The notes beneath the pieces were generated by a model. It saw only the letters and a list, made by a program, of their open reading frames with translations, was not told the DNA's origin and did not search any database. Shown one piece after another: positions 49,801 to 61,585 of a stretch of DNA of 64,000 nt. Source of the DNA: Paragonimus westermani. Lineage: Eukaryota; Platyhelminthes; Trematoda; Plagiorchiida; Troglotrematidae. The number at the start of each line of letters is the position of its first letter. Position 1 is the stretch's first letter. The position numbers and the translations under genes are program-made. The stretch lies in assembly GCA_008508345.1 (NCBI GenBank), contig QNGE01000904.1:146594-210593 (forward strand), given 5' to 3'.

Positions 49801-51940
49801 CGCCATCCACCCAGTATCGTGTCGAGATGTTCCTCTAAATGTTGGAAAAACCACGCCCCCGATCTGACCGTCTGTCGTATTTCGCCTGCCCTGCCTCGCC
49901 CGTTGGTCCGATCCAGTCGAGCGATGACTCATCCGGTCGCGCACGTTGTCCTTGATCCGATCGCGGCAGGTTTTCGAACGTACCTCCCCCGTGTTGAGGT
50001 ATTCGGCCGAGCGTTCGAAAACTCGCACCTCCGACCTGACAATCCACTACACGTATAACGATCGTCTTTGTAATGCTGGCTCCGATTTTTCAGAAAGTAT
50101 GCTATACAGAAAAGTTACAACCCCAGATCTATTAGCCGATTTTCCCCGATATCGCCTATACGGACTGCCACTCGTACCACATCTGATTGATTGTCCAACT
50201 GATGGTTTTCGTATGTCGTCGGTGATTTTGTAAAACAGCAGAACGGCAAACCGGATTGGGGCTGTTTGTGAGCAGAATTAATGATAATCACCGTACTTCT
50301 TACTAAGTCATCCAAACAAAACTTATTCCATTGGAGTACTAGGTCTGTGTGATGTAACACTGTTTGATGACCCACTCATACAGACTTCTTAGTGGAACCA
50401 AGCAAACAAACGCTTCGTGATAGTTGTGGCATCCAACGGTGTGGTTATGGCCGGTCTGAATAAGGACCCTTGTGTGTTTGGGCCACTTTGGTTCTCTACC
50501 GTTGGACCTGTGTGCAGTCAATTAATACACTATATGTTGGAATTGTATAGCAATTAATGGTCATAAGTGAACTGGACGGTTCCACTTCAGATGATTATTT
50601 AAACTCGGGACACCTGCTGAAGTCATTTTGCCGAAAGGCAGTTCAACTCGCGCGTACAACAACAGAACTGTTGTTGATTCTGTGGAAGTAGATTCAATTT
50701 TGTCTCGTGAATAAAAGTTTGATTAATTCGGACGCACCAACGAGTGAGTAGTTAAAAGAACCGTGATAAGCAGTAAGCCGTACGGTCCAAAACATTCGTG
50801 CCAAAACGGGTACAGCTAGGGCCTACCTTATAAACCATATTGAGAAATGCTTGCAAGCTATTTCCCTGGGGTGGTAGGCGGGACGGCAGAGGCACACTAA
50901 TGTAAACGGCGAATGCCGAGCACAAACAATTAGGTTTGACCTATGGTCTAATTATGAAGACGATTAAGCTCCCACGATACAGAGGCACCACCTCAGAGCG
51001 GGATTACATGTAGAATTCTTATGCAGACGAATATCCATCTTAATCGTATTTTGGCGTGACCGTGTCAAGCTGACGGACGCAGTCTCCATTAAACTTGTCA
51101 GTCGCTGACAAACCAATGAGCATGTAACTATTTCATTTAGTAGGTTTCCGGTTATTGTAGCATCACTTCATTAGTTTTTGAGAAACACAATGCATTTTTT
51201 CACTAGAACTGTTCTGTGACACATCTGACTGACTTTAACCTTATCAATGACTTCCGCCCATACGTGCCCGGTGACTCAAGTTTTGACCAGGCGCACTCCG
51301 ACCTTGTGACAGTCATGTGTGACGTTTTCAGTTGTCAGATGTCGCAGTATATTTAAGTCGACGAGAAATCCCTTTCGGATCAGAACAAACACATTTCTTC
51401 ACTGATCCTGCGTTTGCTAATCCTTTGATTATAATGGTTTATCTAGTCGTATTTCTGACCAGCTTTCACCAAAACGAGACCGCTCTTAACGGAACGAAAC
51501 TCGGCAGCTTTGTGGATCGACTTGTCCTATTGGTAAAGGTTAGACTGGCACACCAAGTTCACCACTAATGCTGTGTGCCTTGCCAGTCTCATGATTTCTT
51601 CTCATTTGCAATATTCAGGATGATCACGTGATGACCCTTCTGAGAAAAAAGAAGCTTCACTCACGTTTGCAGCTTTGGTTGGTGCTTTCTTTAGTAAGTA
51701 AATGCCATCCTTTCATAACAAACGAACAAACCATACTGTAGCTATATCAACAGCAACAACAAATGGAATCTGAAGCAGTCCACCAAACTTCGTCTCTGTA
51801 GGCTTAACCTATTTAAATCCGGTCGGTGATCTGTGCCTGCACACCACTACAATGTGACAACGCTGAGTGTATGCGCTACCTTTCATTCTACACAGGAGGC
51901 CTATATTCAAGAGTACAGAGGGTGGCCCAGTTTGTATTAA
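46872..51940 (+). CDS. Hypothetical 11-exon gene (model C)
   Basis: Product not recognised. Exons: 46872-47092, 47427-47581, 47708-47790, 48256-48374, 48765-48828, 49205-49354, 49475-49493, 50094-50221, 51332-51532, 51619-51693, 51896-51940. They sum to 1,260 nt: an ATG with an in-frame TGA just upstream, 419 codons, then TAA. Phase is kept at all ten junctions. Strongest part: 51332-51532 (donor GTAAAG), an 86-nt intron, 51619-51693 (acceptor CAATATTCAG, donor GTAAGT), then CATTCTACACAG. Exon 49205-49354 follows ATGTCATTCCAG and ends with NISFDYPFPPK. One hydrophobic stretch, NPLIIMVYLVVFLTS, could be a membrane helix near the C-terminus. Weak links are the GTGTTG donor at 48375, GTTGCC at 49355 and the 19-nt exon. 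Intron 7 would contain the GC-rich tandem repeat. Confidence 0.27.
47677..47720 (+). repeat. 16-nt exact direct repeat carrying a splice acceptor
   Basis: CAGTTAGCCATACTGA occurs at 47677-47692 and 47705-47720, 28 nt apart. In model C the second copy's CAG is the 3' splice site of exon 3, so the duplication provides an alternative acceptor 28 nt upstream that would shift the frame. Confidence 0.7.
49391..49408. repeat. (TA)9 microsatellite
   Basis: Nine uninterrupted TA units, in an intron of model C. Confidence 0.95.
49585..50060. repeat. GC-rich tandem repeat, ~150-bp period
   Basis: Two clear units start at about 49733 and 49883. Matching words are GCCTGCC-T-CCTCG, TGGTCCGAT or TTGTCCGAT, TCGTCCGG or CATCCGG, TGTCC, then CGCCCCCGATCTGACC against CACCTCCGACCTGAC. 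A third, decayed unit probably precedes them (CACTTCTGACCGG at 49681-49693). G+C rises well above 50%. Several overlapping frames are open on both strands simply because stops are rare in GC-rich DNA. Probably a minisatellite or a fragment of a repeated element. Confidence 0.6.
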
Positions 51941-52242
51941 GCGCTAATTCTGCCCGGCAGACGCCAGTACAAAGTATATTATGAAACACTGTTTTTTGAA
52001 CATGTTCAGTGGCAGTTCCTTACACCAGACTGTAAAGTGGTACCTGAAGTTATGAGGCTTTCGTAGGTAAAAACAGAAGTTCATGTGCAGTGTACAGAAG
52101 ACAACAGTGACAGAAAAATAAGCAATCCTTCGTCGACCAAAACAGACGCTAGAAGTGTAGGTCACTCTCAATGGAATATCTCAACGTGATGATAATCGCG
52201 GGGTTATCGATTGGAGTTAACAGGCAGTAACTGTGTCTCCTC

Positions 52243-52498
52243 TCGAGACGATCGGGCAACCTGATCATTGCTCACAAGCGAGAGTGGTTGAGCGTTCAGA
52301 TTTGATGATTCGGTCGTGCCTAATGTGAGGTCAATGGCGCAGTGGTTAACACGGTTGCCTCATGATTGGAATGTCCGGAGTTCAAATCCCGGCCGTGGCA
52401 AGGATATGCACTACTGACGAGCTCTAATGAGAGCGAAACTCGAGTCTAGTGCTTCTTTTCGAAAGAGGCTGGCTGCAAAGTCTATCTGAATGCGAACG
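52243..52498 (+). repeat. Family 2 element, best copy
   Basis: Contains an intact-looking tRNA-like core: box A-like TGGCGCAGTGGTTAACACGG and box B GAGTTCAAATCCCGG with a complementary CCGG arm. It is preceded by about 90 bp and followed by about 110 bp of shared family sequence (GCACTACTGACGAGCTCTAA, CTCGAGTCTAGTGCTTC, TTTTCGAAAGAGGCTGGC). No flanking target-site duplication could be fixed by eye. Confidence 0.85.
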
Positions 52499-52499
52499 C

Positions 52500-55400
52500 T
52501 GTGAGTTGGTAATCTTTTTATATTGTTCTGCCCTGTTATATCAATAGATTTTGACTACCGCTAACTAAGATAGATACCACGTGGTCGTTGAGAAAGTTTA
52601 TGATAAGTTGAATGAATTAAAACATGGTGTATCTCTGTAGAGGAGTGAGCAACCAAGTCCACAATTTTATCAGTCCAGGGTTAATGTTCAGTTGACGTGA
52701 AAACGGAAGGTATTTCCAATCAACACATGACCGACTGTTACCTACATATTCGTCCGTAGTGGTTGAGTCAGGTCGTACCTTTTTAAAATTTGCTGAAACC
52801 CTAATGAGCTGGGCCATGGACTGTATATGACAGCCTCTGAAAAGTGCACAGCGTTTCCAGACAGACAGCCTCATTGCAATCAGTTGCCGTCATTGTGTTC
52901 CATTTCGCCAACATTTGCCCAGCAAAACGGTGCTTAGAAAATGACGACGTGATGCACTCGTCCAGTCAAAATAGGAGAACCTCGTCCTGCAGCTATGGCT
53001 TCAAGTAACTGCCGTGTGCAACTATTTCTGTGTACTTTTTACACAACTGTGCGCTTTTCATCTAAGATTACAAATTGAGCTCAAGTTGTTCGAAATGTAG
53101 TATCTTTGTGATTTCGGTATGAAAAAGAAGCCATATTGGAACTTGTAATATAAAACGATAACAGAATTTGAAATGCATGAGACTAAGGTCACGTCAAAAG
53201 TGTGCGAGAGTTCAGGCTACAAATTTGGGTTCAAGAGAATTCCTGAGACCAACAAGGTAGTGAACAAGACTCGCTTACCGTGTTTGATCATCAGGCTAAC
53301 TGCAACACAATAAATACGAAAACAGTAACTAGGGTGAGTCAGAGAAACGGTCAATGGAGGTTACGGTCAGAGTGTCTGTTATCATTTACACACTCACTGT
53401 TCCAAATCGTGGGCCAACAGAGACTGTGTGTCCGCACACGACCAATCATACTGACAGGTCCAGTAAAACACCGCAACTCCAGCAAGTGAAGACAAATGTG
53501 AAGTTGGGGCAATTGTTATCGTTAATGCAAAGCACTACCTGTAAACAGAAACGAATGAGCAAATTTTGCACGGAATTCAAAAACAGTGTACACACTCAGC
53601 CAAAACTTTGATCACACAGGAGCTGAGATAGCCAGTATAAGCTATCGCGACTCGTTTATTTATAACCAGGCAAAAAGCTGGTGACATAGATAGCGTACGT
53701 TTAAATTCCCATTGAAATTTCCCTATTGATGTTTTGTCACCGTTTAGTCACTTGTTAGATAATGTTTTATGCAAATTTGTTGTACTGTCAATTCTAGTAA
53801 CATGTAGCCACATTCCTTCCTTCCATACACCGTCTGCGTGTGGGAACAAATAACCTTTCGAATGAACTTCACACCGGTTACATACTGTGGGACAAGTGTA
53901 CACTTGAACAAAACCAGGAGTTCTTTCGTTTAACCAGATGGGTTGAGATAAACAACGTGAATTGGAAGGAATATTCTGGAAGTATAGGGGTACCAAGTTT
54001 ATCGCACAAACAGGCTTCAAGCGTACCGAGAACTGTGAATAATGAGTGAGTCTCCACTGTTGCACTCATGATCCAGAAAAAGTTGTGTACTACTTGTGTT
54101 CAGTTCATCAGTGATCTCAACATCAAGGTAACAACGGAAACAAGCCTTCCCCAGATGACGTCTTACACTCGGTGGAGTTGATATCGAATGCGCACTGTAT
54201 TAGATTTTTCAATCAGCTAATGCGCATCATATTCTGATGTCAACTGAGTTCACTGTGAGGTGAATTAATGGCTGAATGAATCTAGCTGCTGACTACAAAC
54301 AATTTAACGCGAGCTTACCCTCTTGGAAAGTTCATAACACTCTTAGCCGGAACACAACGAGCTGACCTGTACCATTAGTGCAAGTTGTTTCAATTCATCA
54401 TCACAGATTTGACACACGTTAGATTAGCTGTTAGCGTGATGTTTGAGCACCGTATAGACTAGCAAACCTAAAGATCGTTTCACTGTGATACTGTATAAAG
54501 CAGCCGGTTATCGCGTTTATAATTCTTGTTACTGCTTTCTACTGTGACCAATTTTCGATATGTTAAAAGATGTATTTTTAAAAATCAACTGACAGTCTAA
54601 AGGTAGTTCTTCAGCGAGGCGGGCCTTTTCAATGCATGTTTCTTTAATACACCCAGAGCAGGAAAGGCTCTTTTAACTGCACTCATAAGCAACATCGTCA
54701 TCATCATCATCAGCGACAAAATTTTCGATTCCTTCATATTCTTCATACGGAATAAATTGTCCGTGCAGAGCTGCGGATAGCACTGGAAGGAAAGGTGATC
54801 CTTCTTTAAATGCTCAAAAGATGCCCCATCAATGATCACACAGGATTGCTCACAATCGCGAAACTGATTCAATTTTACAATAACTGTAATTCTGAAAGTA
54901 GCATACAACCCTACATTTATAGAATCACGACATACTGATTCCACTCACTGTGACAATCTGTAATTAAGTTAATGAGTTTTAATGGTTTCTTCAAGATATG
55001 GAAGATAGTCTTGATTACTTAGTCTAGCCGTTGTTCGGTAGTTTGAAGGAATCAGATCATTCGTGTGGGAGGAAATTTAACAGATGACTGGAACAGTAAA
55101 TTCACTGCACCGCTAAGATTATCCCAGAGAAGTTCGTAATATTGTTTGAATACTCTCCACCTCCGTGTTTGACGCTGGAAATCTGTGTGCTATTGACTAT
55201 CGTGTAATCGCGAACAGCACGCAGATTGTATACATTTTACTGAGGCTATGCCAACGAATCAATGCGGTCGTGTTATGGGGCTTAGTTTGTTGGCGTGCAA
55301 TTACGTAAAGAGTTATTAGTAAGGAATCGGTTAATCAAAGGGGTGTCAGTTAAGTTGAAATTTCTGTGACTAAAGTGTAAACCACCCGTTTTACTAAACG

Positions 55401-57985
55401 CGTCCGAACCGTTAATTTTGCAGAAAAGGATAATGCACGATGAACTGTTTTTTCTAACTGTTTCTCTACTCCAATACTCATTTGGCTAATGGGAACTTTG
55501 AGGCAAGTGACAAGTACAAAGGTAATCACGCAGAATACCGTAACGTATTTTCTGTCTATGAAAAAGGATTCTCTTCCGACCGTTTGGTAAGTGAGTAGTT
55601 TAGCGAAAAATATCAACACAAACCACAGCACTGTACATGGCGCCGTATATCATAAATTATATTATAAACAACTTCAGTGCAACAACTCTCGGCTGGCAAA
55701 GAAACTGAGTTTTAGCCAAACCTTACTCAAAGAAGTTGGTTTTATTCAGTCATTTGCACGATTTCAGTGGCTGCACTGGCACGATATAAACCACGTTTTA
55801 ACTCCATGAAAACATTACGTTCATCGGGCTCAAATGTACCATCTGAAAAGTTACCATGCCTTCATTCTTACAGTACTGATATGGCGTGAATAGATAGAAT
55901 GCATGTGAGTTTTTCCACTGGAGAGCGTGTATTTACGTACCAGAGATGCGTGATGAACAAGACTGATACTGATTCAGCATTGTTCAATTTTGGTCCCACT
56001 GTGCGCCTTTAGACAGCTCTGTCACACGAGATTAGCGAAAACCACCCCTATAATATGAAGACTATAATCATGCATTCCGGTTTAGTGTGGTCTTTAATGT
56101 CTGTGAAGGATTTCTCAATCGGTTCACGTTAGAATCCATCAGCGTCATCAGTGACCACCAGAGGTGTATTACTGGCAAGTAGTTTGGTAGATTCTAGGAG
56201 ACCCAATCACAAAATATCTGGACTTTGACTGAATTCGAGCTCACTCAGTGTGCGGAACTAAGTAACAGTGATATAACTCTATGCACACTGGGAACGTCGG
56301 TGGATTCCAGCATTAATTAACTGGGAAATCGCATTTTGACAACCATTCTCCTGCATCACTTAGCAATTTCCCCGTGGCGCCACGTGGTCTTTATGTGGAG
56401 CTCGTTAGTACATTCCATAGTTTATCCAACTTATTGACCACAGTCAAACGTTGACGGAACACTGCTAAACACAGTTGTTGAGATATGGGATAAAATTAAG
56501 TGGACAATATTTAGCGCTCTTCGAGACTGCACGTCAGATTTCGATCGGATATAACGTATGTAAAACCGTTTTGCAAGTCAGAAAGGCACAACTACTAGCC
56601 AACCCAAGAGAAGTCAACTGTTTATGCACGTATTCAGTTAATATCCGCATAAATTTGTTTAACTATTGGGTGTGTTCGCGACTACTGTCCACTGTCATCC
56701 AGCTTCATTACGTTTTCAAACATGAGTGTGTGAGAAATTCAGGTTCCAATCTACGTCAGGAAGCAAGATGACCAACTTTTAGTAGGGAGGCGATTTTGTG
56801 GTCTGATATGAGGGACTGACAGCTTACATATAGTCAACTGTTTGAAGTGACAGTAGTCAGAGTTGCTGCTTATCAACAGAGTGAGCGTGGAAATAAAGGA
56901 ACTTCAGGGCGGCGTGATGGTTTTGTCTACATCCGGATTGAAGGAAATTACGATGAGCGTCTCGACGACATATATCACGACAAGTTACCTCATTTTTGAC
57001 TGCAATTTTCTAAGAAAGAGAGGATAATTTAGTTTGGACTAGAGCAAAATTGTTTATAAATTGCAGCTTTGGACAACGAAAGATTTGTTGCTTAGCTTTC
57101 ATGAATAAAGATAACCGCTGCGCCATCCGCTTGTGATACACTCTGTTAATGAAACCACCACTAACGGTGTAGGATTTGTAGTGAAACTCAAATTAGTAAA
57201 CAGCGGATTTGGTATGCCAACCGGTATAATCAGTGTCCCTAGCCGAAAGTTGAAATACTTTCCATTGACATATTTAGCGAGACAATTACTGAACACCCTA
57301 AGCTGTGGCTGCCATACAAATTGACGGCAAACCGGTGTACGACAGTGTTCCATAGATGGTACACTGTTTAATTATAGACTGCTTAGCATACAGTTAAGGC
57401 CACATATGAGAAGGTTACGGGGCACAAGAACACGCTCGTAAACTTTTCACCTGAAATTTCAGGCGCAAGTTGATTTCAAGTTTTGTAAATTAGGACGTTG
57501 AAACTGGAGATTTACATACACGAAGGTATAGCGTTTGAATGTCTGAAGAGAAACACGGTCTATATCCACACTGTCTGCCGAAGGGGCTTTATTATATGCA
57601 CGTTAGTGCATATTATTCTAAAAAGGATACATAGAGAACTATATGGGTATCTCCACAAGTTTAATTTGTTTCACTGCTTTCTAATTAAAATGTGAGTTTT
57701 TATTGAAGTGAACATAGCAAATCGCATAAAAATCTTCATTCCAGGGTCACTGGATATCGTAACAGTTGAGGTTGTGTACATCAATAGCCAGAATCGAGTG
57801 GAACCTCTCCGGTGTAACTAGAGAATTATGCCATTCTCTATATGTGACAGTGGATCGATGTAGGGATGAGCGGTTCTGTATTACCCCAGTTAGCCAACCA
57901 GATTGCAGCTGTGCGAATGGGAGTTATTTACCTTTCTACTCTATCTAAACCGTATTTCTAATCAGTAGTGTAGCAGGTTCATGAA
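52500..57985. other. No supportable gene
   Basis: AT-rich unique sequence. Open frames on both strands overlap (53748-54069, 54597-54944, 55350-55631, 57099-57353) and none has both good splice sites and composition bias. No family 1-3 copy. Confidence 0.4.
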
Positions 57986-57989
57986 GTTA

Positions 57990-58118
57990 CATGAGACCTA
58001 ATTGTGAAAAATTACGCCTTCGGCTGGATTCGAAATAGCGACAGAGAAAGCATGCCTCAACTTAGTAGGCACCCTACCAGCTGAGCTACAAAGTTACGTC
58101 AGGATATCGGAAATTTTA
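57990..58118 (-). repeat. Family 1 tRNA-derived SINE, copy D
   Basis: Read on the minus strand it gives TTTGTAGCTCAGCTGGTAGG (box A), GTGCCTACTAAGTTGAGGCA (anticodon arm), and TTCGAATCCAGCCGAAGGC (T-arm and acceptor), followed by CACAATTAGGTCTCATG. It preserves the anticodon-arm region best of the four copies. Confidence 0.8.
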
Positions 58119-58629
58119 CACTTCAATTTTGTTGCAGAGTGTTTTTTTATAGCTTGCTTGTTAGCCACCCATAAGGCAAAGTAAAGTATACTAGTTTGAA
58201 GACTTTAAGTGGTTGTACATATCGAATACTAATAGTTGAGAGATAAGCAAGTTTTCATAACCTGTACACATGTGATCACTCAAATGTTTAACCAAGTTTA
58301 GCTGAGATTGTGAACATCGACGTCACACTAGGAAGCTATAGTCTGTGTGAGTTGCGTAACGTGCATCCAGCGTAAATCAACTCGTCACCCAGCGATCACA
58401 CATTCTACTGCGCAGCAGAGGGCAACACATACGGCGAGAGATTCGGCACATTGTGTTATTTCGACTCAGACATGAGAGATACAAGTAATCGTGAGACGAA
58501 TCGAGTGCATGCAGTACAAGATGCAGGCTAATAGTGACAGTTTACCGCTAGACTGTATTAACCAAGCCGAACGGACTCTCACAATCGTGAGCATTATAAG
58601 ACTACGATTATAGTGAAGTCGGGCATGGA

Positions 58630-59063
58630 TTACACATCAGTAGTATCAATGGAAAACATCCACGAACATTCTGACAGACTAAGGAAGAATGGGTAAGTGA
58701 GGAGTTTAATGTGAGAGTATGTGATGGGGAAAGGTTCAAAAACGGCGAATCGGAAGAAATCGAAGAAAATGTCTTGGACTAAACCAATGAAACATAGAGG
58801 AATCAGATGGACAGCACAAAAGTTGCGACTACCCGTAAGAAGCCAACAAACTGTGAGTACGACTGACAGCTCGGAACGTAACTTTGGTGTACCAAATTGA
58901 ATCACTGATAAACCGTATGGTTGCGGAGTTGTACTACCAATAGGTTTCGTATATTTGCACCATTTCTCGGTTATGTAACTATGTAAAGCTAAATACTGCA
59001 ACTCGCGGCAAATGTTCTTCTCCATCAGCATTATATTCTCAGAATTACTTTCCGCTGTGTTAT
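58630..59063 (-). CDS. Long open minus-strand frame, candidate exon
   Basis: The acceptor GAATGCCACCTTCCAG leads into 434 nt open to a TAA, the longest acceptor-led frame in the window. The first half is polar and protein-like (NTAESNSENIMLMEKNICRE, then PIGSTTPQPYGLSVIQFGTP). The second half is strongly hydrophobic (FFDFFRFAVFEPFP and FFLSLSECSW) and may be read-through beyond an unrecognised donor. No family recognised. The length is still compatible with chance. Confidence 0.25.
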
Positions 59064-59320
59064 CTGGAAGGTGGCATTCAGCTTTCACACATACTGCTGT
59101 TTGTCCATCTCAACCGCTCCAGAACGTTCGTCAGGTTTTAAAACAATGACCAATGACAAACTAGTGCATACAATGACCTGATGTATGAACTTAATTTGCT
59201 CGGAGATTTGTTCTATATTCGCCGCCGTTATGTGTAGCAACTAACGAGAACATGCGAGATGGTACTACCGTCTTGCAGAACCGGTCATCAGATTTCGTTA
59301 TTCAAATTCGTCACTGATGA

Positions 59321-59776
59321 GTGGGGTTTTACATAAATACAGAAGTGTCAGGGAGCAATGTGTCCATGTTTAAAGCTATCTTCTTGCCCATGAAAACGAG
59401 TTTGCCCATTCAGAATGAGTGGAAGTATCTAGAACGACCTAGAAATGAACCTCAGTACTTATGTCTGCTAGACTTTTATTCTACCATGCTCACTGGTGGT
59501 TCAGTGGGCTTACCATGTACCTTAATGCCTGTTTCAAAATTCTCTGAATTGAAAGTACACCACAAAAATACCGCCTTGTTCTTATCCTTGCCACATACGT
59601 TTTGGATGGGAAAAAGTAGTCATTATAATCATTGTTTATTTAACTCGGGAGCACAGAACGGGGACATTCACGTTAGTTTGGAGACCGAGGTATTCTGTTT
59701 TGCTCATCTCAAAGCGAAAAATTCGAATTCTGTCGGTTGCGTAACTGCAGCATCGTCGGTCTATTTTATCTGTTGA
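59321..59776 (+). CDS. Long open plus-strand frame, unknown product
   Basis: About 150 codons opening with GTG and a first ATG at 59366, ending in TGA. It contains short hydrophobic and polar alternations and several cysteines (CLLDFYSTMLTGGSVGLPC; ETEVFCFAHLKAKNSNSVGC). It could be a terminal exon or a small single-exon gene. No poly(A) signal stands out downstream, and the length is at the chance limit. Confidence 0.22.
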   Translation: MGFYINTEVSGSNVSMFKAIFLPMKTSLPIQNEWKYLERPRNEPQYLCLLDFYSTMLTGGSVGLPCTLMPVSKFSELKVHHKNTALFLSLPHTFWMGKSSHYNHCLFNSGAQNGDIHVSLETEVFCFAHLKAKNSNSVGCVTAASSVYFIC

Positions 59777-60635
59777 GGCTTGTTATCACGTCGGCTGAAT
59801 ACTAGAAACAATTCTGTTTGTTCGTCAACCGACTCCCGGGTGCTCTATAGCCATAAAGATGTATCAGTGGGCAAACAGATTTTGCTAGGCAATGGTTATT
59901 GGTGACATTTGTTCGCACCACTCTCCTGGCCATGATGCTTGCAAGCCATGTAAAGGCTACATAGACGATCTCAAAACAAGTATGACCAAACCAGCACAAT
60001 GGTAGTGGCCCATTCTCAAAATGGTCAGTACGATTTTTGAGGGGCTCCAGCATTGCGAAATTCGCATGGTGCAATAGAAGCGGCTCTGACTGTTGCGAAT
60101 AATCAGCTGAAACAGTGGAAGCTTGCGGGGTGTGACTGACGGATGGGTTGGTGTGACAGTATGTCTTGATTTGTAATTCGTTAGCTGGATGCAGCTGTAG
60201 ACGTCTGATGGTTTAGGATGTTCACCCTATGACCGTGTATTATTTACTTCATGTGACAGTAGCAAGGCACGATGTGTTGTGTTTAGAATGCTGTGCACCA
60301 GCGAAAAATCACATTTCTTTGTGTGTCACCTGGAATCGTGGAACGAAATCAGAGTAGTTGTTTCGGCAGTTTTGGTGACCCTCAGTCACCACCGACACTA
60401 CAGTGGTAAACAGGGCTGGAACCGTTGAGTATATCAGACGTCCCACATCAGGCCCTGTACCCGGCGTCAATCAGAACATAGCCTCCTTCAGAGTTTACAT
60501 TGTTCCTCGAAATGTGGCACATTGCATACTGAATATTGCATGCTACAGAGGTGAATAATCTGAAAGCGCACATAACGTCAATGGGTTACTTGAGGAACAT
60601 GTGTGAACATTGGAGCTGTGATGGTGGATTTACAA

Positions 60636-60735
60636 TAATGGTTCGGCTGAAAAAGCCTCTCAGTTTCAGATGAGGTCATTCGAGTCCCTGTGATGCTCGA
60701 GTGTGTACGTCGTATGCACTGGTAACGCTACTTCC
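60636..60735 (+). repeat. Possible family 2 element, very worn copy
   Basis: GGTTCGGCTGAAAAAGCCTC, ATTCGAGTCCCTG (box B-like), and GTATGCACTGGTAACG echo the core and post-core of family 2. The match is short words only. Confidence 0.3.
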
Positions 60736-60849
60736 TGTTTGTTTTGGCTGAACCATGGAAAATTTTGAAATAACTGGCAGGAGCAGTCTCATCCTAGCTT
60801 CACGTGTGCATGACTAGCAGTTGCCGAATTAGTCACGCATCGCAAACAT

Positions 60850-61033
60850 GGTCGAGGAACTATCCCAGTGACAGCTTCATGTCACTGTCCGAACTGGCAA
60901 CATTCCAAGAAACAATTGGTTCTCGTTCACAATTCATCAGAACAAAAGTAGGGCATTTATTGCAGTCCGTTAACAATTCGTTTAATATCATCAATATTAA
61001 ACGGAGAGCATGTTGGCTGTATGCATCAAGCAA
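60850..61033 (+). CDS. Open frame of uncertain status
   Basis: Within a 77-codon frame at 60804-61037, the part SDSFMSLSELATFQETIGSR followed by FIRTKVGHLLQSVNNSF looks helical. A GTAACG after 61033 could be a donor. No clear acceptor. It may be chance. Confidence 0.15.
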
Positions 61034-61151
61034 GTAACGACAGATGGCGACTCATCCATACGTGGTGGAAGGCATCAGAATTGCAGCAGTCGGATGGTGA
61101 GTTTCAGCCGTTTTTGCGGGTGTTAACCCAGGTTGGTATGTTCGGATCAGC

Positions 61152-61358
61152 ATGGCTTCTCTTAAGACAGTTAAACACCTAGTGATACAATTGTCTCAAC
61201 CTGGTGAACCTATTGCTCAAAATTCTACACCTCCGACTGCTGTCAGTCTTAGAACAGGAGGGCATCACATTCAGTCGCTCACCTCATTTCCAAAGACGAC
61301 GGGCAATCGTAACATGAAGTTCTTAACCTTAAAGGAACATATGCCAATCCGAACTTGA
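61152..61358 (+). CDS. Small ORF, 68 codons, unknown product
   Basis: The ATG has a favourable context (ATCAGCATGG). The product begins MASLKTVKHLVIQLSQPGEP and ends TLKEHMPIRT, and is basic and proline- and threonine-rich. No splice site is required. It could be a small gene, a first exon or chance. It is convergent with the minus-strand frame at 61382-61585. Confidence 0.22.
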   Translation: MASLKTVKHLVIQLSQPGEPIAQNSTPPTAVSLRTGGHHIQSLTSFPKTTGNRNMKFLTLKEHMPIRT

Positions 61359-61381
61359 CACTCGGCAAAATGTGTACAAAG

Positions 61382-61585
61382 TTACTGTAACAACCACTCC
61401 GTTAGGCGTGGTTCTGAGTATACACTGTTTGGCATGTAACTAAAATATCGTTCGGGGACATAAATCAAGGCACTAAAGTGAAGGATTTCATGCATGAGGT
61501 GAGTGTCAAAACGCAGATTTAGTATCTCAGGCATTTCTGGTTCCATTTTTTCCAAGATTGCCATGTGGCAAACCGGAATAAACAT
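61382..61585 (-). CDS. Small ORF, 67 codons, acidic, unknown product
   Basis: An ATG-initiated minus-strand frame with a second ATG at 61564. The peptide MAILEKMEPEMPEILNLRF, followed by HEILHFSALIYVPERYF, is acidic and helix-prone, with ordinary amino-acid composition. It stops in TAA. The opposite strand is open in part. Not recognised. Confidence 0.22.
   Translation of the reverse strand: MFIPVCHMAILEKMEPEMPEILNLRFDTHLMHEILHFSALIYVPERYFSYMPNSVYSEPRLTEWLLQ

Noticed and set aside
49699..50058. 119-codon frame and several overlapping ones
   Set aside because: They fall in the GC-rich tandem repeat where stops are rare; both strands are equally open and the periodicity is about 150 bp, not codon-like.
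50400..50480. CTGAATAAGGACCCTTG, a possible family 3 copy
   Set aside because: Match limited to one word with no colinear flank.
52350..52400. Functional tRNA gene in the family 2 core
   Set aside because: No complete acceptor stem; the same segment recurs within a longer repeat at 41.2 kb.
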